Assembly (NCBI GenBank): GCA_946481735.1 | Contig: CAMLOU010000033.1 | Coordinates: forward strand, 1 to 32,853 | Reading direction: 5' to 3' | DNA from: an uncultured Cellvibrio sp. | Lineage (GTDB): Bacteria; Pseudomonadota; Gammaproteobacteria; Pseudomonadales; Cellvibrionaceae | DNA length: 32,853 nucleotides | Shown here: piece by piece, positions 9,253 to 16,737 of the stretch | How the letters are laid out: each line of letters opens with the position of its first letter | Position numbering within the stretch: position 1 is the first letter of the stretch | Notes under the pieces: generated by a model | What the model saw: the letters and a program-made list of their open reading frames with translations, nothing else | Databases searched by the model: none | Told to the model about the DNA's origin: nothing | Translations under genes and position numbers: made by a program

Positions 9253-9292
9253 TTGAGCGAGTCTGTGAATAACAGAAGACAGGAGTCGGCGC

Positions 9293-9859
9293 ATGAACAT
9301 GAAACGGCATTTTACGATAACCGGATTGTATTCGATTCAACGACATATCCTTGGCATGGCTGCGGGTCTGGTGATGGCAAATCTATGGATAGCAAATGCG
9401 CAGGCGCACCCATTTGTTGATCACGCTGACATGGATATGGCCAGCCAATCGGTGGCGATGCAGTCGTTGTTGGGCAGCGAATGGGAGCCCGTAGGCGACC
9501 GCCGATTACTTACCCGTGACCTCGCCCTGGGTGGGCAGTCGGCCCGCGACCTTTCACTGAAATCCTTTGTCACCTTCATCTATCAGGAACCGCCAATGTA
9601 CGGCAGGGATTTTCTGGTCAATCTCGATGTGTTTGAGCGAGAACTCTTTGCCAGTCTATCGTCGGTAGCCACCAGGGGTGATGTAGCCGATGCACGGGAA
9701 CCCTGGTTGGGTGCCGCCGGTTTACCGGTTGCCGTACACGTAGAACCAGCGCGCGCCAGTCGCGCATCTATTCCGGAACCAACCACCCTGATGCTGGTTG
9801 CGGTGGGAATTTTGGGGCTTATTCTTCACCGGCGTCGCACCAATTGGTCCGAACATTAG
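9293..9859 (+). CDS. PEP-CTERM sorting domain protein
   Basis: This 188-residue exported protein has a signal peptide (about 1-38, ending ANAQAHP; the first 15 residues are a basic extension) and a C-terminal PEP-CTERM sorting signal. That signal consists of Pro161-Glu-Pro, a hydrophobic helix (LMLVAVGILGLIL) and the basic stop HRRR. Exosortase (XrtA-type) is expected to cleave at this motif so that the protein joins the cell surface or extracellular matrix. The 120-residue core between the signals is not a domain I recognise. AGGAG lies 7 nt before the ATG. No exosortase or exopolysaccharide gene is in this window, so the machinery must lie elsewhere. The gene stands alone, with 215 bp upstream and 408 bp downstream. 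Confidence 0.88.
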   Translation: MNMKRHFTITGLYSIQRHILGMAAGLVMANLWIANAQAHPFVDHADMDMASQSVAMQSLLGSEWEPVGDRRLLTRDLALGGQSARDLSLKSFVTFIYQEPPMYGRDFLVNLDVFERELFASLSSVATRGDVADAREPWLGAAGLPVAVHVEPARASRASIPEPTTLMLVAVGILGLILHRRRTNWSEH

Positions 9860-10267
9860 TCGTCGTTACCCCGGTGCAGGCTGATTGTTTTATCCCACCC
9901 TCTTTCTTGTTGTAACAATTGTATTCTGCACTTGTCACTCTCTTAAGTGTGATGCCAGAATAGCCCGGCGCAATTTAAATGAGAGCTGTTTTCATCTGCG
10001 GCTGTCCTCTATCGTCATGAAAAAGCTTTATTTTTGAATGAGAATGTGGACAATTGCGCCCGAATCCGCACAGACCCGAATTTGCACAGGCATGTAACAC
10101 AGGCGCTTGTACTGCCGGTTTTGTTTTTAGGTGCCTGTTTATCGATATGCCTGTGTATAGATAACAGGAACTTGGCGAAGCTGTGGTGTCATTGAGGTTA
10201 CCGGTATCTGGCCGGGCGTCAGTCAGCTGACCTTTCCATCAATCACTCAACTTAAGGTATCCAATCG
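9860..10267. other. 408-bp gap between the PEP-CTERM gene and speA
   Basis: No convincing reading frame lies here. The left 200 bp hold no structure I could support. The right half should contain the speA promoter and leader, including the nested inverted repeats at 10085-10155. No clear sigma-70 boxes could be fixed by eye. Confidence 0.5.
10085..10155 (+). promoter_or_regulatory. nested inverted repeats in the speA leader region
   Basis: CACAGGCAT (10085-10093) is complementary to ATGCCTGTG (10147-10155). Inside it, ACAGGCGC (10099-10106) pairs with GTGCCTGT (10131-10138) with one G-U. The two left arms share ACAGGC and the two right arms share GCCTGT, so alternative pairings are possible. 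The structure ends 112 nt before the speA start and could act in a leader RNA or as a protein-binding site. Confidence 0.35.
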
Positions 10268-12187
10268 TTGAATAAATCCTACATCCCTCCCAACTGGACC
10301 TCACGTAAATCCGCCGAACTCTACGGCATTGATGAATGGAGTAACGGCTATTTCGGTGTCTCTGATTCCGGTGAGGTTATTGTCAGGGTGCCGGTCAACG
10401 GTGGTGAATCTTCCATCTCGTTATTGGAAATTGCCCAAGGTCTACAACAGCGCGGGCTGGATATGCCGGTGTTGCTGCGTCTCGAAAACCTCGTTGATAC
10501 GCGCATCAGTACCTTGAATGATTCTTTTGCGGCTGCCATCCAGGCAAGTGGTTACCGAGGCCAATACCGCGGCGCATTTCCCATCAAGGTGAATCAACAA
10601 AGTCACGTGATTGCAGAGATCGCGCGCTTCGGCGAGCGTTACCATCACGGCCTTGAGGCGGGTAGCAAGGCGGAATTGATGATTGCCTTGTCAACCCTGA
10701 AAGATCGCGAAAGCGTGATCATTTGCAACGGCTATAAAGACGCGGAATTTATTGATCTGGGTTTGCAGGCGCGCAAGCTGGGCTTTAAATGTTTCTTTGT
10801 GTTGGAAACCCTGGCTGAAGTACCTATCGTGATTGAGCGCAGTCGCGCGCTGGGGGTTGATCCCCTGATTGGTGTGCGCTTGAAATTATCCACCAAAGTG
10901 GAAGGCCATTGGAGTGAAGACAGTGGCGATCGCAGCCTGTTTGGGTTGAATACCAACGAGCTGGTATCAGTGGTTGATAGCCTGCGCGAAGCGGATTTAT
11001 TACATTGCTTTCAGTTACTGCATTTTCATCTCGGTTCCCAAATTCCCAACATCCGCAGTATTCGTGCCGGGGTGTTGGAAGCCTGTCGTTATTACATTGA
11101 ATTAGTCGGGGAGGGTGCGCCGCTCGGTTATATGGACCTGGGTGGCGGTCTGGCGATTGATTACGACGGCACCTGTAGCACCAGCGGCCACAGCCGTAAC
11201 TATTCCGTGCAGGAATATTGTATCGACGTGGTGGAAGCCATCCAGGAGTCCCTGGACGAACACGAAATTCCGCATCCTATTATCGTGACGGAATCCGGGC
11301 GCGCCACGGTGGCGCACACCGCCGTGCTATTGTTCAATATCCTTGATGTCACGCATTTCGAGCCGGCGCCTTTGCCCGACGAATTACCGGCAGATTCTCA
11401 CGAGATGATTGAAAACATGTGGCACTCGCTGTCGGTGATCAAACCGAACACCTTGCAAGAGTGTTACAACGACGTGATTTATTATCGCGACCAGATTCGC
11501 GACCTGTTTCACCGTGGCGATATTTCGTTGCGTCATCGCGCACTGGGTGAAAACCTTTACCTGGCGGGCTTGCAAAAAATTGCGCAGTTGTTGCCGCAGA
11601 TGAAACGCATCCCGCAAGAGCTGGAAACCTTGCCGCAACAATTGGCGGATATTTATTACGGCAACTTCAGCGTGTTTCAATCGCTGCCGGATTCCTGGGC
11701 CATTGAGCAGGTATTTCCGGTTATGCCGATCCATCGCCTGCACGAAGAGCCGACGCGCCAGGCCATCATTGCGGATTTAACCTGTGACTGTGACGGTAAG
11801 TTGCAAAAGTTTGCTGGCCCGGAAGGCGAGACGAGTACCTTGCCTTTGCACACAGTAAAAGCCGGCGAAGAATATTATCTGGGGGTATTCCTGGTGGGCG
11901 CATATCAGGAAACGCTGGGTGACCTGCACAATTTATTTGGTGATACCAATGTGGCGAGTGTGCGCATCAATGCAGATAACAGCATTGAGTTTGTGCATGA
12001 ATTGCACGGCGATAGCATCGCAGATGTATTAAGTTACGTGGAATACGACCCCAACGCCATGTATCAATCCTTCCGCACCACCGCGGAACAAGCCGTGCGC
12101 GATGGGCGTATCAGTGTGGCGGATCGCCAGCAGATGCTGGCGGCCTTTACCGATAGCCTGCGCGGTTACACCTATTTCGAACGTTAA
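10268..12187 (+). CDS. speA: biosynthetic arginine decarboxylase
   Basis: SpeA is a PLP enzyme that converts arginine to agmatine, the first step of the agmatine route to putrescine. The 639-residue length is normal. The PLP lysine is Lys107 in YRGAFPIKVNQQ, followed by GLEAGSKAEL and the glycine-rich loop YMDLGGGLAIDYDG, all characteristic of the fold III (alanine-racemase-like) SpeA group. The reading frame starts with TTG at 10268 (MNKSYIPPNWTSRKSAELYGIDEW), with AAGG about 12 nt upstream. No better ATG lies in range, and the N-terminal residues look family-like. It is followed by REP repeats and then by two spermidine-synthesis genes, suggesting a polyamine locus. An agmatinase or agmatine deiminase is not in the window. 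Confidence 0.95.
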   Translation: MNKSYIPPNWTSRKSAELYGIDEWSNGYFGVSDSGEVIVRVPVNGGESSISLLEIAQGLQQRGLDMPVLLRLENLVDTRISTLNDSFAAAIQASGYRGQYRGAFPIKVNQQSHVIAEIARFGERYHHGLEAGSKAELMIALSTLKDRESVIICNGYKDAEFIDLGLQARKLGFKCFFVLETLAEVPIVIERSRALGVDPLIGVRLKLSTKVEGHWSEDSGDRSLFGLNTNELVSVVDSLREADLLHCFQLLHFHLGSQIPNIRSIRAGVLEACRYYIELVGEGAPLGYMDLGGGLAIDYDGTCSTSGHSRNYSVQEYCIDVVEAIQESLDEHEIPHPIIVTESGRATVAHTAVLLFNILDVTHFEPAPLPDELPADSHEMIENMWHSLSVIKPNTLQECYNDVIYYRDQIRDLFHRGDISLRHRALGENLYLAGLQKIAQLLPQMKRIPQELETLPQQLADIYYGNFSVFQSLPDSWAIEQVFPVMPIHRLHEEPTRQAIIADLTCDCDGKLQKFAGPEGETSTLPLHTVKAGEEYYLGVFLVGAYQETLGDLHNLFGDTNVASVRINADNSIEFVHELHGDSIADVLSYVEYDPNAMYQSFRTTAEQAVRDGRISVADRQQMLAAFTDSLRGYTYFER

Positions 12188-12196
12188 GCGAATGAT

Positions 12197-12275
12197 TGTC
12201 GGGTTACGCTGCGCTAACGCGACCTACCCAAAATACACGTAGGTCGCATTAGCCCCAACGGGGCGTAATCCGACA
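12197..12275. repeat. REP-type repeat pair, inverted
   Basis: A minus-oriented copy (12197-12227, TGTCGGGTTACGCTG to GCGACCTAC) is followed by a plus-oriented copy (12239-12275, GTAGGTCGCATTAGCC to GTAATCCGACA). Each copy is itself an imperfect hairpin, and together they can form a longer structure. The pair lies just after speA, before the dehydrogenase gene. It could attenuate read-through or stabilise the upstream mRNA. Confidence 0.8.
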
Positions 12276-12340
12276 AAAAAATTCTTCCAAACAACAACAC
12301 AAAAATTTCTGTTAATAAGTTCCTGTCAATGGAGAAAGTG

Positions 12341-13549
12341 ATGGCAAAAGTCCTGATTATTGGTGCCGGTGGTGTCGGCGGTGTGGTGGTACATAAATGT
12401 GCGCAACTGCCGGACGTATTTTCCGAGATCGTATTGGCCAGCCGTAACGAAGCAAAATGCAAAGCCTTGGCAGCGCAACTGGATCGCCCCATAAAAACCG
12501 CACAAGTGGACGCCGACAATGTGCCGGAACTGGTCGCTTTGTTGAACAAAGAAAAACCGGACCTGGTTATCAACGTGGCCCTGCCATATCAGGATTTACA
12601 TATCATGGACGCCTGTCTCGAAGCGGGCGTCGACTATCTCGACACCGCCAACTATGAGCCGCCGGAGACCGCCAAATTTGAATATTCCTGGCAGTGGGAT
12701 TATCAGGATAAATTCAAAAACGCCGGCTTGATGGCGTTGTTGGGTTCCGGTTTTGATCCGGGTGTAACCAACGTTTACACGGCCTATCTGAAGAAGCATT
12801 ATTTTGACGAGATCCATTATCTCGACATCATCGATTGTAATGCCGGCGACCATGGCAAACCTTTCGCTACCAACTTCAATCCGGAAATTAATATTCGCGA
12901 AGTGACCGCTAAAGGTCGCTATTGGGAAAATGGTGAGTGGCGTGAAACCGATCCGCTGTCCGTGAATCGTGTGTATGACTTCCCGGCGGAGATCGGCCCC
13001 AAGAAAATTTATTTGATGTACCACGAAGAACTGGAATCCATTGCAAAAAATTTCCCCGAGATAAAACGCGCGCGCTTCTGGATGACATTTTCGGACAATT
13101 ACCTTAAGCACCTCGAAGTGCTGGGCAATGTCGGCATGACCTCCATCGAGCCGGTCATGTTTGAAGGCAAGGAGATTGTTCCGCTGCAATTCCTGAAAGC
13201 CTTGCTGCCCGATCCCGCCAGCCTTGGCCCTTTGACCAAGGGCAAGACGTGCATCGGTTGTATGGCCACCGGTATCAAGGACGGCGTAGAGCGCACCATG
13301 TTTATCTACAATGTGTGTGATCATGAAGCCTGTTACGCGGAAGTAAAATCCCAGGCGATTTCTTACACCACGGGCGTACCGGCGATGATCGGTGCCAAGA
13401 TGATACTGCAAGGTAAATGGAAACAACCCGGGGTGTGGAATATGGAACAGTTTGATCCCGATCCCTTTATGGAAGACCTGAACGTCTACGGTTTGCCCTG
13501 GCAAGTGGGTGATGTGTCAGCCACCAACATTGAAGCCATGGAGCCGTAA
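12341..13549 (+). CDS. carboxynorspermidine/carboxyspermidine dehydrogenase (saccharopine dehydrogenase family)
   Basis: This NADPH-dependent enzyme reductively condenses aspartate semialdehyde with putrescine (giving carboxyspermidine) or diaminopropane (giving carboxynorspermidine). The 402-residue protein begins with a Rossmann fold (KVLIIGAGGVGGVVVHKCAQ) and has the saccharopine-dehydrogenase-like features DYLDTANYEPPE and GSGFDPGVTNVYTAYLKK. The ATG at 12341 has GGAGA about 6 nt upstream. The ATG at 12329 would add four residues and use up that ribosome-binding site. The next gene, nspC, encodes the decarboxylase for the product and begins 7 bp after the stop, so the two form an operon. 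Together with speA this is the alternative spermidine pathway that does not use S-adenosylmethionine decarboxylase. Confidence 0.93.
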   Translation: MAKVLIIGAGGVGGVVVHKCAQLPDVFSEIVLASRNEAKCKALAAQLDRPIKTAQVDADNVPELVALLNKEKPDLVINVALPYQDLHIMDACLEAGVDYLDTANYEPPETAKFEYSWQWDYQDKFKNAGLMALLGSGFDPGVTNVYTAYLKKHYFDEIHYLDIIDCNAGDHGKPFATNFNPEINIREVTAKGRYWENGEWRETDPLSVNRVYDFPAEIGPKKIYLMYHEELESIAKNFPEIKRARFWMTFSDNYLKHLEVLGNVGMTSIEPVMFEGKEIVPLQFLKALLPDPASLGPLTKGKTCIGCMATGIKDGVERTMFIYNVCDHEACYAEVKSQAISYTTGVPAMIGAKMILQGKWKQPGVWNMEQFDPDPFMEDLNVYGLPWQVGDVSATNIEAMEP

Positions 13550-13556
13550 TTCCATT

Positions 13557-14720
13557 ATGCGCCAGACGTTTTCCCGTTTTGATGCCACGCGCGTGCCTTC
13601 ACCCTGTTTTGTGGTGGATGTGGCTGCGGTTGAGGCGAACCTGCAAATCCTCAACCGTGTACAACGGGAGAGCGGTGCAAAAGTGCTGGCAGCCTTAAAA
13701 GCCTTTTCCTGCTGGAGCCTGGCGCCGCTATTCAAGCAATATGTGTCGGGTACCTGCGCCAGCGGCTTGCATGAGGCGCGTCTCGGGCGCGAGGAATTTG
13801 GTGGAGAAGTACATTGTTATTCTGCTGCGTATAAAGAAGCGGATTTGATCGAGATTTTGCGTGTTGCTGATCACGTGGTGTTTAATTCGTTTTCACAATG
13901 GCAACGGTTTAAACCCCTGGCGATGGCGGCAAAAAAAGATCGTCCGCAATTGCACTTCGGTATTCGTATCAACCCTGAACACTCGGAAGGAGAGGTAGCG
14001 CTTTACGACCCTTGTGCACCTTGTTCGCGGATGGGTGTCCCTTTATCGCAGTTCAACGCCGATTTACTGGATGGTATTTCCGGTTTGCATTTCCATACGC
14101 TGTGCCAGCAGGATTTGCCACCACTCCAGCGTACGCTGGCTGCTGTAGAAGAGAAGTTCGGCCCCTATCTGGCACAGATGGAATGGATTAACTTCGGCGG
14201 CGGTCATCACATCAGTCGCGATGATTATCAAGTCGACGAATTGATTCAGATGGTTAAAGATTTTTCTCACCGTTACGATGTTCAGGTGTACCTGGAACCG
14301 GGCGAAGCGGTGGCCATTCACAGTGGTGTGCTGGTGGCGGAAGTACTGGATGTATTATGGAACGGCATGCACCAGGCGATCCTCGACACCTCAGCCACCT
14401 GTCATATGCCGGATGTCTTGGAGATGCCTTATCGCGCGGATATTCTCGGCGCCGGTATGCCGGAAGAATTCCCCTATACCTATCGACTGGGTGGTATGAC
14501 GTGCCTGGCGGGCGATGTGATCGGTGATTACAGTTTTGCGGAACCGCTGCATCCCGGTCAGCGGTTGATGTTTGACGATATGGCCCATTACACCATGGTT
14601 AAAACCACAACGTTTAACGGCATCAATTTGCCCTCAATCGCCTTGTGGGATTCACGTACGGATGAATTGCGCGTGATCCGCGAATTCGGTTACGAGGATT
14701 TTAAAACCCGCCTTTCATAA
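13557..14720 (+). CDS. nspC: carboxynorspermidine/carboxyspermidine decarboxylase
   Basis: NspC is a PLP-dependent fold III decarboxylase that removes the carboxyl group from carboxyspermidine or carboxynorspermidine to give spermidine or norspermidine. The 387-residue protein starts at MRQTFSRFDATRVPSPCFVVD. A reading from 13509 overlaps the preceding gene and adds 16 residues with no family similarity. The PLP lysine is Lys48 in VLAALKAFSCW. Other active-site segments are LHFHTLCQQ, NFGGGHHIS, YLEPGEAV and MTCLAGDVIGDY. It follows the dehydrogenase by 7 bp. No diaminobutyrate aminotransferase/decarboxylase genes for diaminopropane are present here, so spermidine is the more likely product. 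The convergent downstream gap holds a REP pair that may end transcription. Confidence 0.94.
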   Translation: MRQTFSRFDATRVPSPCFVVDVAAVEANLQILNRVQRESGAKVLAALKAFSCWSLAPLFKQYVSGTCASGLHEARLGREEFGGEVHCYSAAYKEADLIEILRVADHVVFNSFSQWQRFKPLAMAAKKDRPQLHFGIRINPEHSEGEVALYDPCAPCSRMGVPLSQFNADLLDGISGLHFHTLCQQDLPPLQRTLAAVEEKFGPYLAQMEWINFGGGHHISRDDYQVDELIQMVKDFSHRYDVQVYLEPGEAVAIHSGVLVAEVLDVLWNGMHQAILDTSATCHMPDVLEMPYRADILGAGMPEEFPYTYRLGGMTCLAGDVIGDYSFAEPLHPGQRLMFDDMAHYTMVKTTTFNGINLPSIALWDSRTDELRVIREFGYEDFKTRLS

Positions 14721-14740
14721 AATATAATTTTGCCGCTTTT

Positions 14741-14842
14741 GTAGGTCGGATTAGCGCAGCGTAATCCGACAACGAGCCTGCTTTTAAATCATTACCATTA
14801 TGCCAACTCGCTGTCGGATTACGCTGCGCTAATCCGACCTAC
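14741..14842. repeat. REP-type repeat pair, perfect 31-bp inverted repeat
   Basis: The plus copy at 14741-14771 (GTAGGTCGGATTAGC to GTAATCCGACA) is repeated exactly in reverse complement at 14812-14842, with a 40-bp AT-rich spacer. The pair fills the gap between the convergent nspC and solute-binding-protein genes and ends 6 bp from the latter's stop codon. It could form a large cruciform or RNA hairpin and act as a two-way terminator. Confidence 0.88.
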
Positions 14843-14848
14843 TGATAG

Positions 14849-15742
14849 CTACTCTTCCTCACTCTGAATTTTTGTCAAATCCAGAAATAATTCCTTGCGG
14901 TTTAACGGCGTCGCTTTCGGCAAAAACGGATTATCAATCCGAAACGCACGGCGCTTGCTCAAGTTGGCTTTGGTTAACGCCTCTTTCACTTCCGGGCTAT
15001 TAAAGAAATAGCGGTCAAAAGTACCATCGGCAATGGCGGCTTCCAGGCCATTTTCCAGGTCTTTGGCTAATTCCGGGTCTTCCGGGCTGACGAAAAAATA
15101 CGTCGGCAACGGATAAATAATGACAAGATTTTTTTCAACCGTTAAGGGTAAATCGGGGAACGCCGATAACTCCGTCCAGACTTCGTTGGCACCGCGCGGA
15201 AATGCGTCAAAGCGGCCGCCGTCGAGCATGTAGTACAAGCTGGGTTTTTTGGTGGCTTTTATCACGGTGAAGCCGGCCTGTTCCAGAATCGCCGCGTCTT
15301 GCCAGCTGCGCCCCTGGCCAAAAGTAATCTTGCGCAGGTCATCCAGGGTTTTAACCTGATCAAAGCGTGCCTGATCGCCTTCGCGAATAAATAACAACCG
15401 GTGGTTCATCAGTCCGCGATAGGCATCGATGCGAATGGGGATAAAGTCTTTTTCCATTTGCTCGGACGTGCCGCCCCACATGACCGAAACGCTGCCGTTC
15501 TTTACTGATTCCATTAGGCGCGGGCGCGAATACACTTCGCTCGTGCTTTGATAAACATAATCCTTGCCGCTGTAACTCAAGGCCAACTTAAGCAAACCGT
15601 TCATGTAATCAGTTTGCACATTGGATTTCATATTGATGGTGATGGTTTTTTCTTGCGCGCTTGCAGAGATGGACACAACACCCAAGAAAATACTCATGCA
15701 TAGGCTAAGAGCCAGACGTATTGCTCTGGAAGGAAAAATCAT
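14849..15742 (-). CDS. periplasmic solute-binding protein, family 3-like
   Basis: This 297-residue exported protein has a clear signal peptide (about 1-29, LALSLCMSIFLGVVSISASAQ). The rest looks like a type 3 extracellular solute-binding domain of the amino-acid or transporter-substrate kind: ITINMKSNVQ at the start, KTLDDLRKITFGQGRSWQD in the hinge region, and GRFDAFPRGANEVW and FFVSPEDPELAKDLENGLEAA near the end. No permease or ATPase is adjacent, so it is an orphan. It might serve a remote transporter or pass signals to a membrane sensor. AGGAAA lies 7 nt before the ATG. The charged C-terminal tail (about 250-297) is longer than in minimal family members. The ligand is unknown. Its position next to spermidine genes may be chance. 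Confidence 0.82.
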   Translation of the reverse strand: MIFPSRAIRLALSLCMSIFLGVVSISASAQEKTITINMKSNVQTDYMNGLLKLALSYSGKDYVYQSTSEVYSRPRLMESVKNGSVSVMWGGTSEQMEKDFIPIRIDAYRGLMNHRLLFIREGDQARFDQVKTLDDLRKITFGQGRSWQDAAILEQAGFTVIKATKKPSLYYMLDGGRFDAFPRGANEVWTELSAFPDLPLTVEKNLVIIYPLPTYFFVSPEDPELAKDLENGLEAAIADGTFDRYFFNSPEVKEALTKANLSKRRAFRIDNPFLPKATPLNRKELFLDLTKIQSEEE

Positions 15743-15899
15743 GCTGGTTTCCTGTGGTTGATTCGGGAATCTACGTCCCGTTATTGGGTAACTCCAGGCG
15801 CCGCATTATTGTTATCCGTCTCCCTGGATGAGTGCCGATGGCGCCGATTGCTGATGAATTTACTTTAGCACAGGATTTCCGAGGGGAAAGGCCGGAAAC

Positions 15900-16301
15900 T
15901 CAGGTTGTCTGGCCTGAGCTGCACTGCCAGATCATATTGATAAATTCCTGCTGCTCGGGATGCTCAATCAGCGTGTGGTTCAGGGCTTCAATCTGGCCCT
16001 GGTTCCAGGTGACATCGTGGCGGGTAAAGCAGGGAAGCTCACCGTCCTGGCCTGCGAGGGTTATAAACACGGTTTGCTCGGGTGCAACGGCAAGTGTATT
16101 GACCAGTTGGGCAATAACGGCTTTTGCCGTCGACAGTTGGCTAAAGCAGGCGGTAGCAGCGGGTCCACCAAGAAAGACGTAATCGAAGCCCAGTAGCTGG
16201 CTGACGCTGATCTCAAACATGCTGAGGTCGATAGCCGATGGTGTGGCGGGGTTGCTCTGGGCAGGCGGTACGGCAGTTCTGGCGGTTGAACTTGTCGGCA
16301 T
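15900..16301 (-). CDS. hypothetical protein, 133 residues
   Basis: I do not recognise this gene. Support for coding comes from a strong AGGAG 6 nt before the ATG and an uninterrupted frame in a gap that would otherwise be empty. The protein has an Ala/Pro/Ser/Thr-rich N-terminus (1-22), a central stretch (30-75) with FDYVFLGGPAATACF and AKAVIAQLVNTLAVAPEQTVFITLAG, and a C-terminus with ALNHTLIEHPEQQEFINMIWQ. There is no signal peptide and no certain membrane helix. It lies 157 bp upstream of the solute-binding-protein gene on the same strand and could share its transcript. Frames on the plus strand overlap it but lack a comparable ribosome-binding site. Confidence 0.6.
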   Translation of the reverse strand: MPTSSTARTAVPPAQSNPATPSAIDLSMFEISVSQLLGFDYVFLGGPAATACFSQLSTAKAVIAQLVNTLAVAPEQTVFITLAGQDGELPCFTRHDVTWNQGQIEALNHTLIEHPEQQEFINMIWQCSSGQTT

Positions 16302-16501
16302 CCTCGGCTCCTGTTGTTTTTTTGAAAGATCCCGAAGGGGAGGCCAGACCTACTGGCGTCGGTCATTATTGTGATTGCTGACGGGGCAGCCCTGAAAATC
16401 TAGCAGTCATATCGGTTAAACGCCAACAATCCTTGGTTGTAGATGCGGTTAAAAATCACAAAATGGGATCTAAGTCTGGTTGGGTGTTTCTTAACCCGTT
16501 C

Positions 16502-16599
16502 GGCGTTAGGTGACTTGTTCCGAAAACGCATCAATACGTCCCTGTAGCTCCCTCAATTCATCCCTGAATTGAGGGTTTCGGAACAAGTCACCTAACGCC
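16502..16599 (+). repeat. palindromic element, copy i (bulged-stem family)
   Basis: A perfect 24-bp outer stem (16502-16525 with 16576-16599) encloses a 24-nt unpaired core (16526-16549, ACGCATCAATACGTCC then CTGTAGCT). An 11-bp inner hairpin follows (CCCTCAATTCA, loop TCCC, TGAATTGAGGG; 16550-16575) and abuts the outer stem directly. The core recurs in three other copies. It lies in the 436-bp divergent gap between the 133-residue gene and the NUP gene. The rest of that gap holds the operator candidate at 16652-16667 and nothing else I can name. Confidence 0.85.
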
Positions 16600-16651
16600 A
16601 AACTCCGCATCGAGAGCTCTTCGAGATACTGTCTCCGCATTTCGTTATTTT

Positions 16652-16667
16652 CTGTCCAATTGGTCAA
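16652..16667 (+). promoter_or_regulatory. candidate RutR-like operator upstream of the NUP gene
   Basis: CTGTCCAATTGGTCAA matches the RutR box as I recall it (TTGACCA-N2-TGGTCAA) at 12 of 14 defined positions. The right half is perfect. It ends 70 nt before the GTG start at 16738. A related site before xdhA (28927-28942) has the same orientation and the same distance. A RutR-like regulator is encoded at 22909-23622. Confidence 0.5.
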
Positions 16668-16737
16668 ATATTTGCATACCGCTTGGGTGCTGTACTGGCA
16701 GTGCGAATTTTTAATCTATCGAGAGCAGAGGTAAGGC

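Noticed and set aside
15832..16196. Plus-strand reading frames opposite the 133-residue gene
   Set aside because: They lack ribosome-binding sites, overlap the minus-strand gene that has a strong one, and resemble no family.
16502..16599. Integron attC site
   Set aside because: GTTAGGT and ACCTAAC at the outer edge fit the attC core letters, but they occur in the wrong order (GTT box first). Copies iii and iv lack them, and no integrase gene is present.
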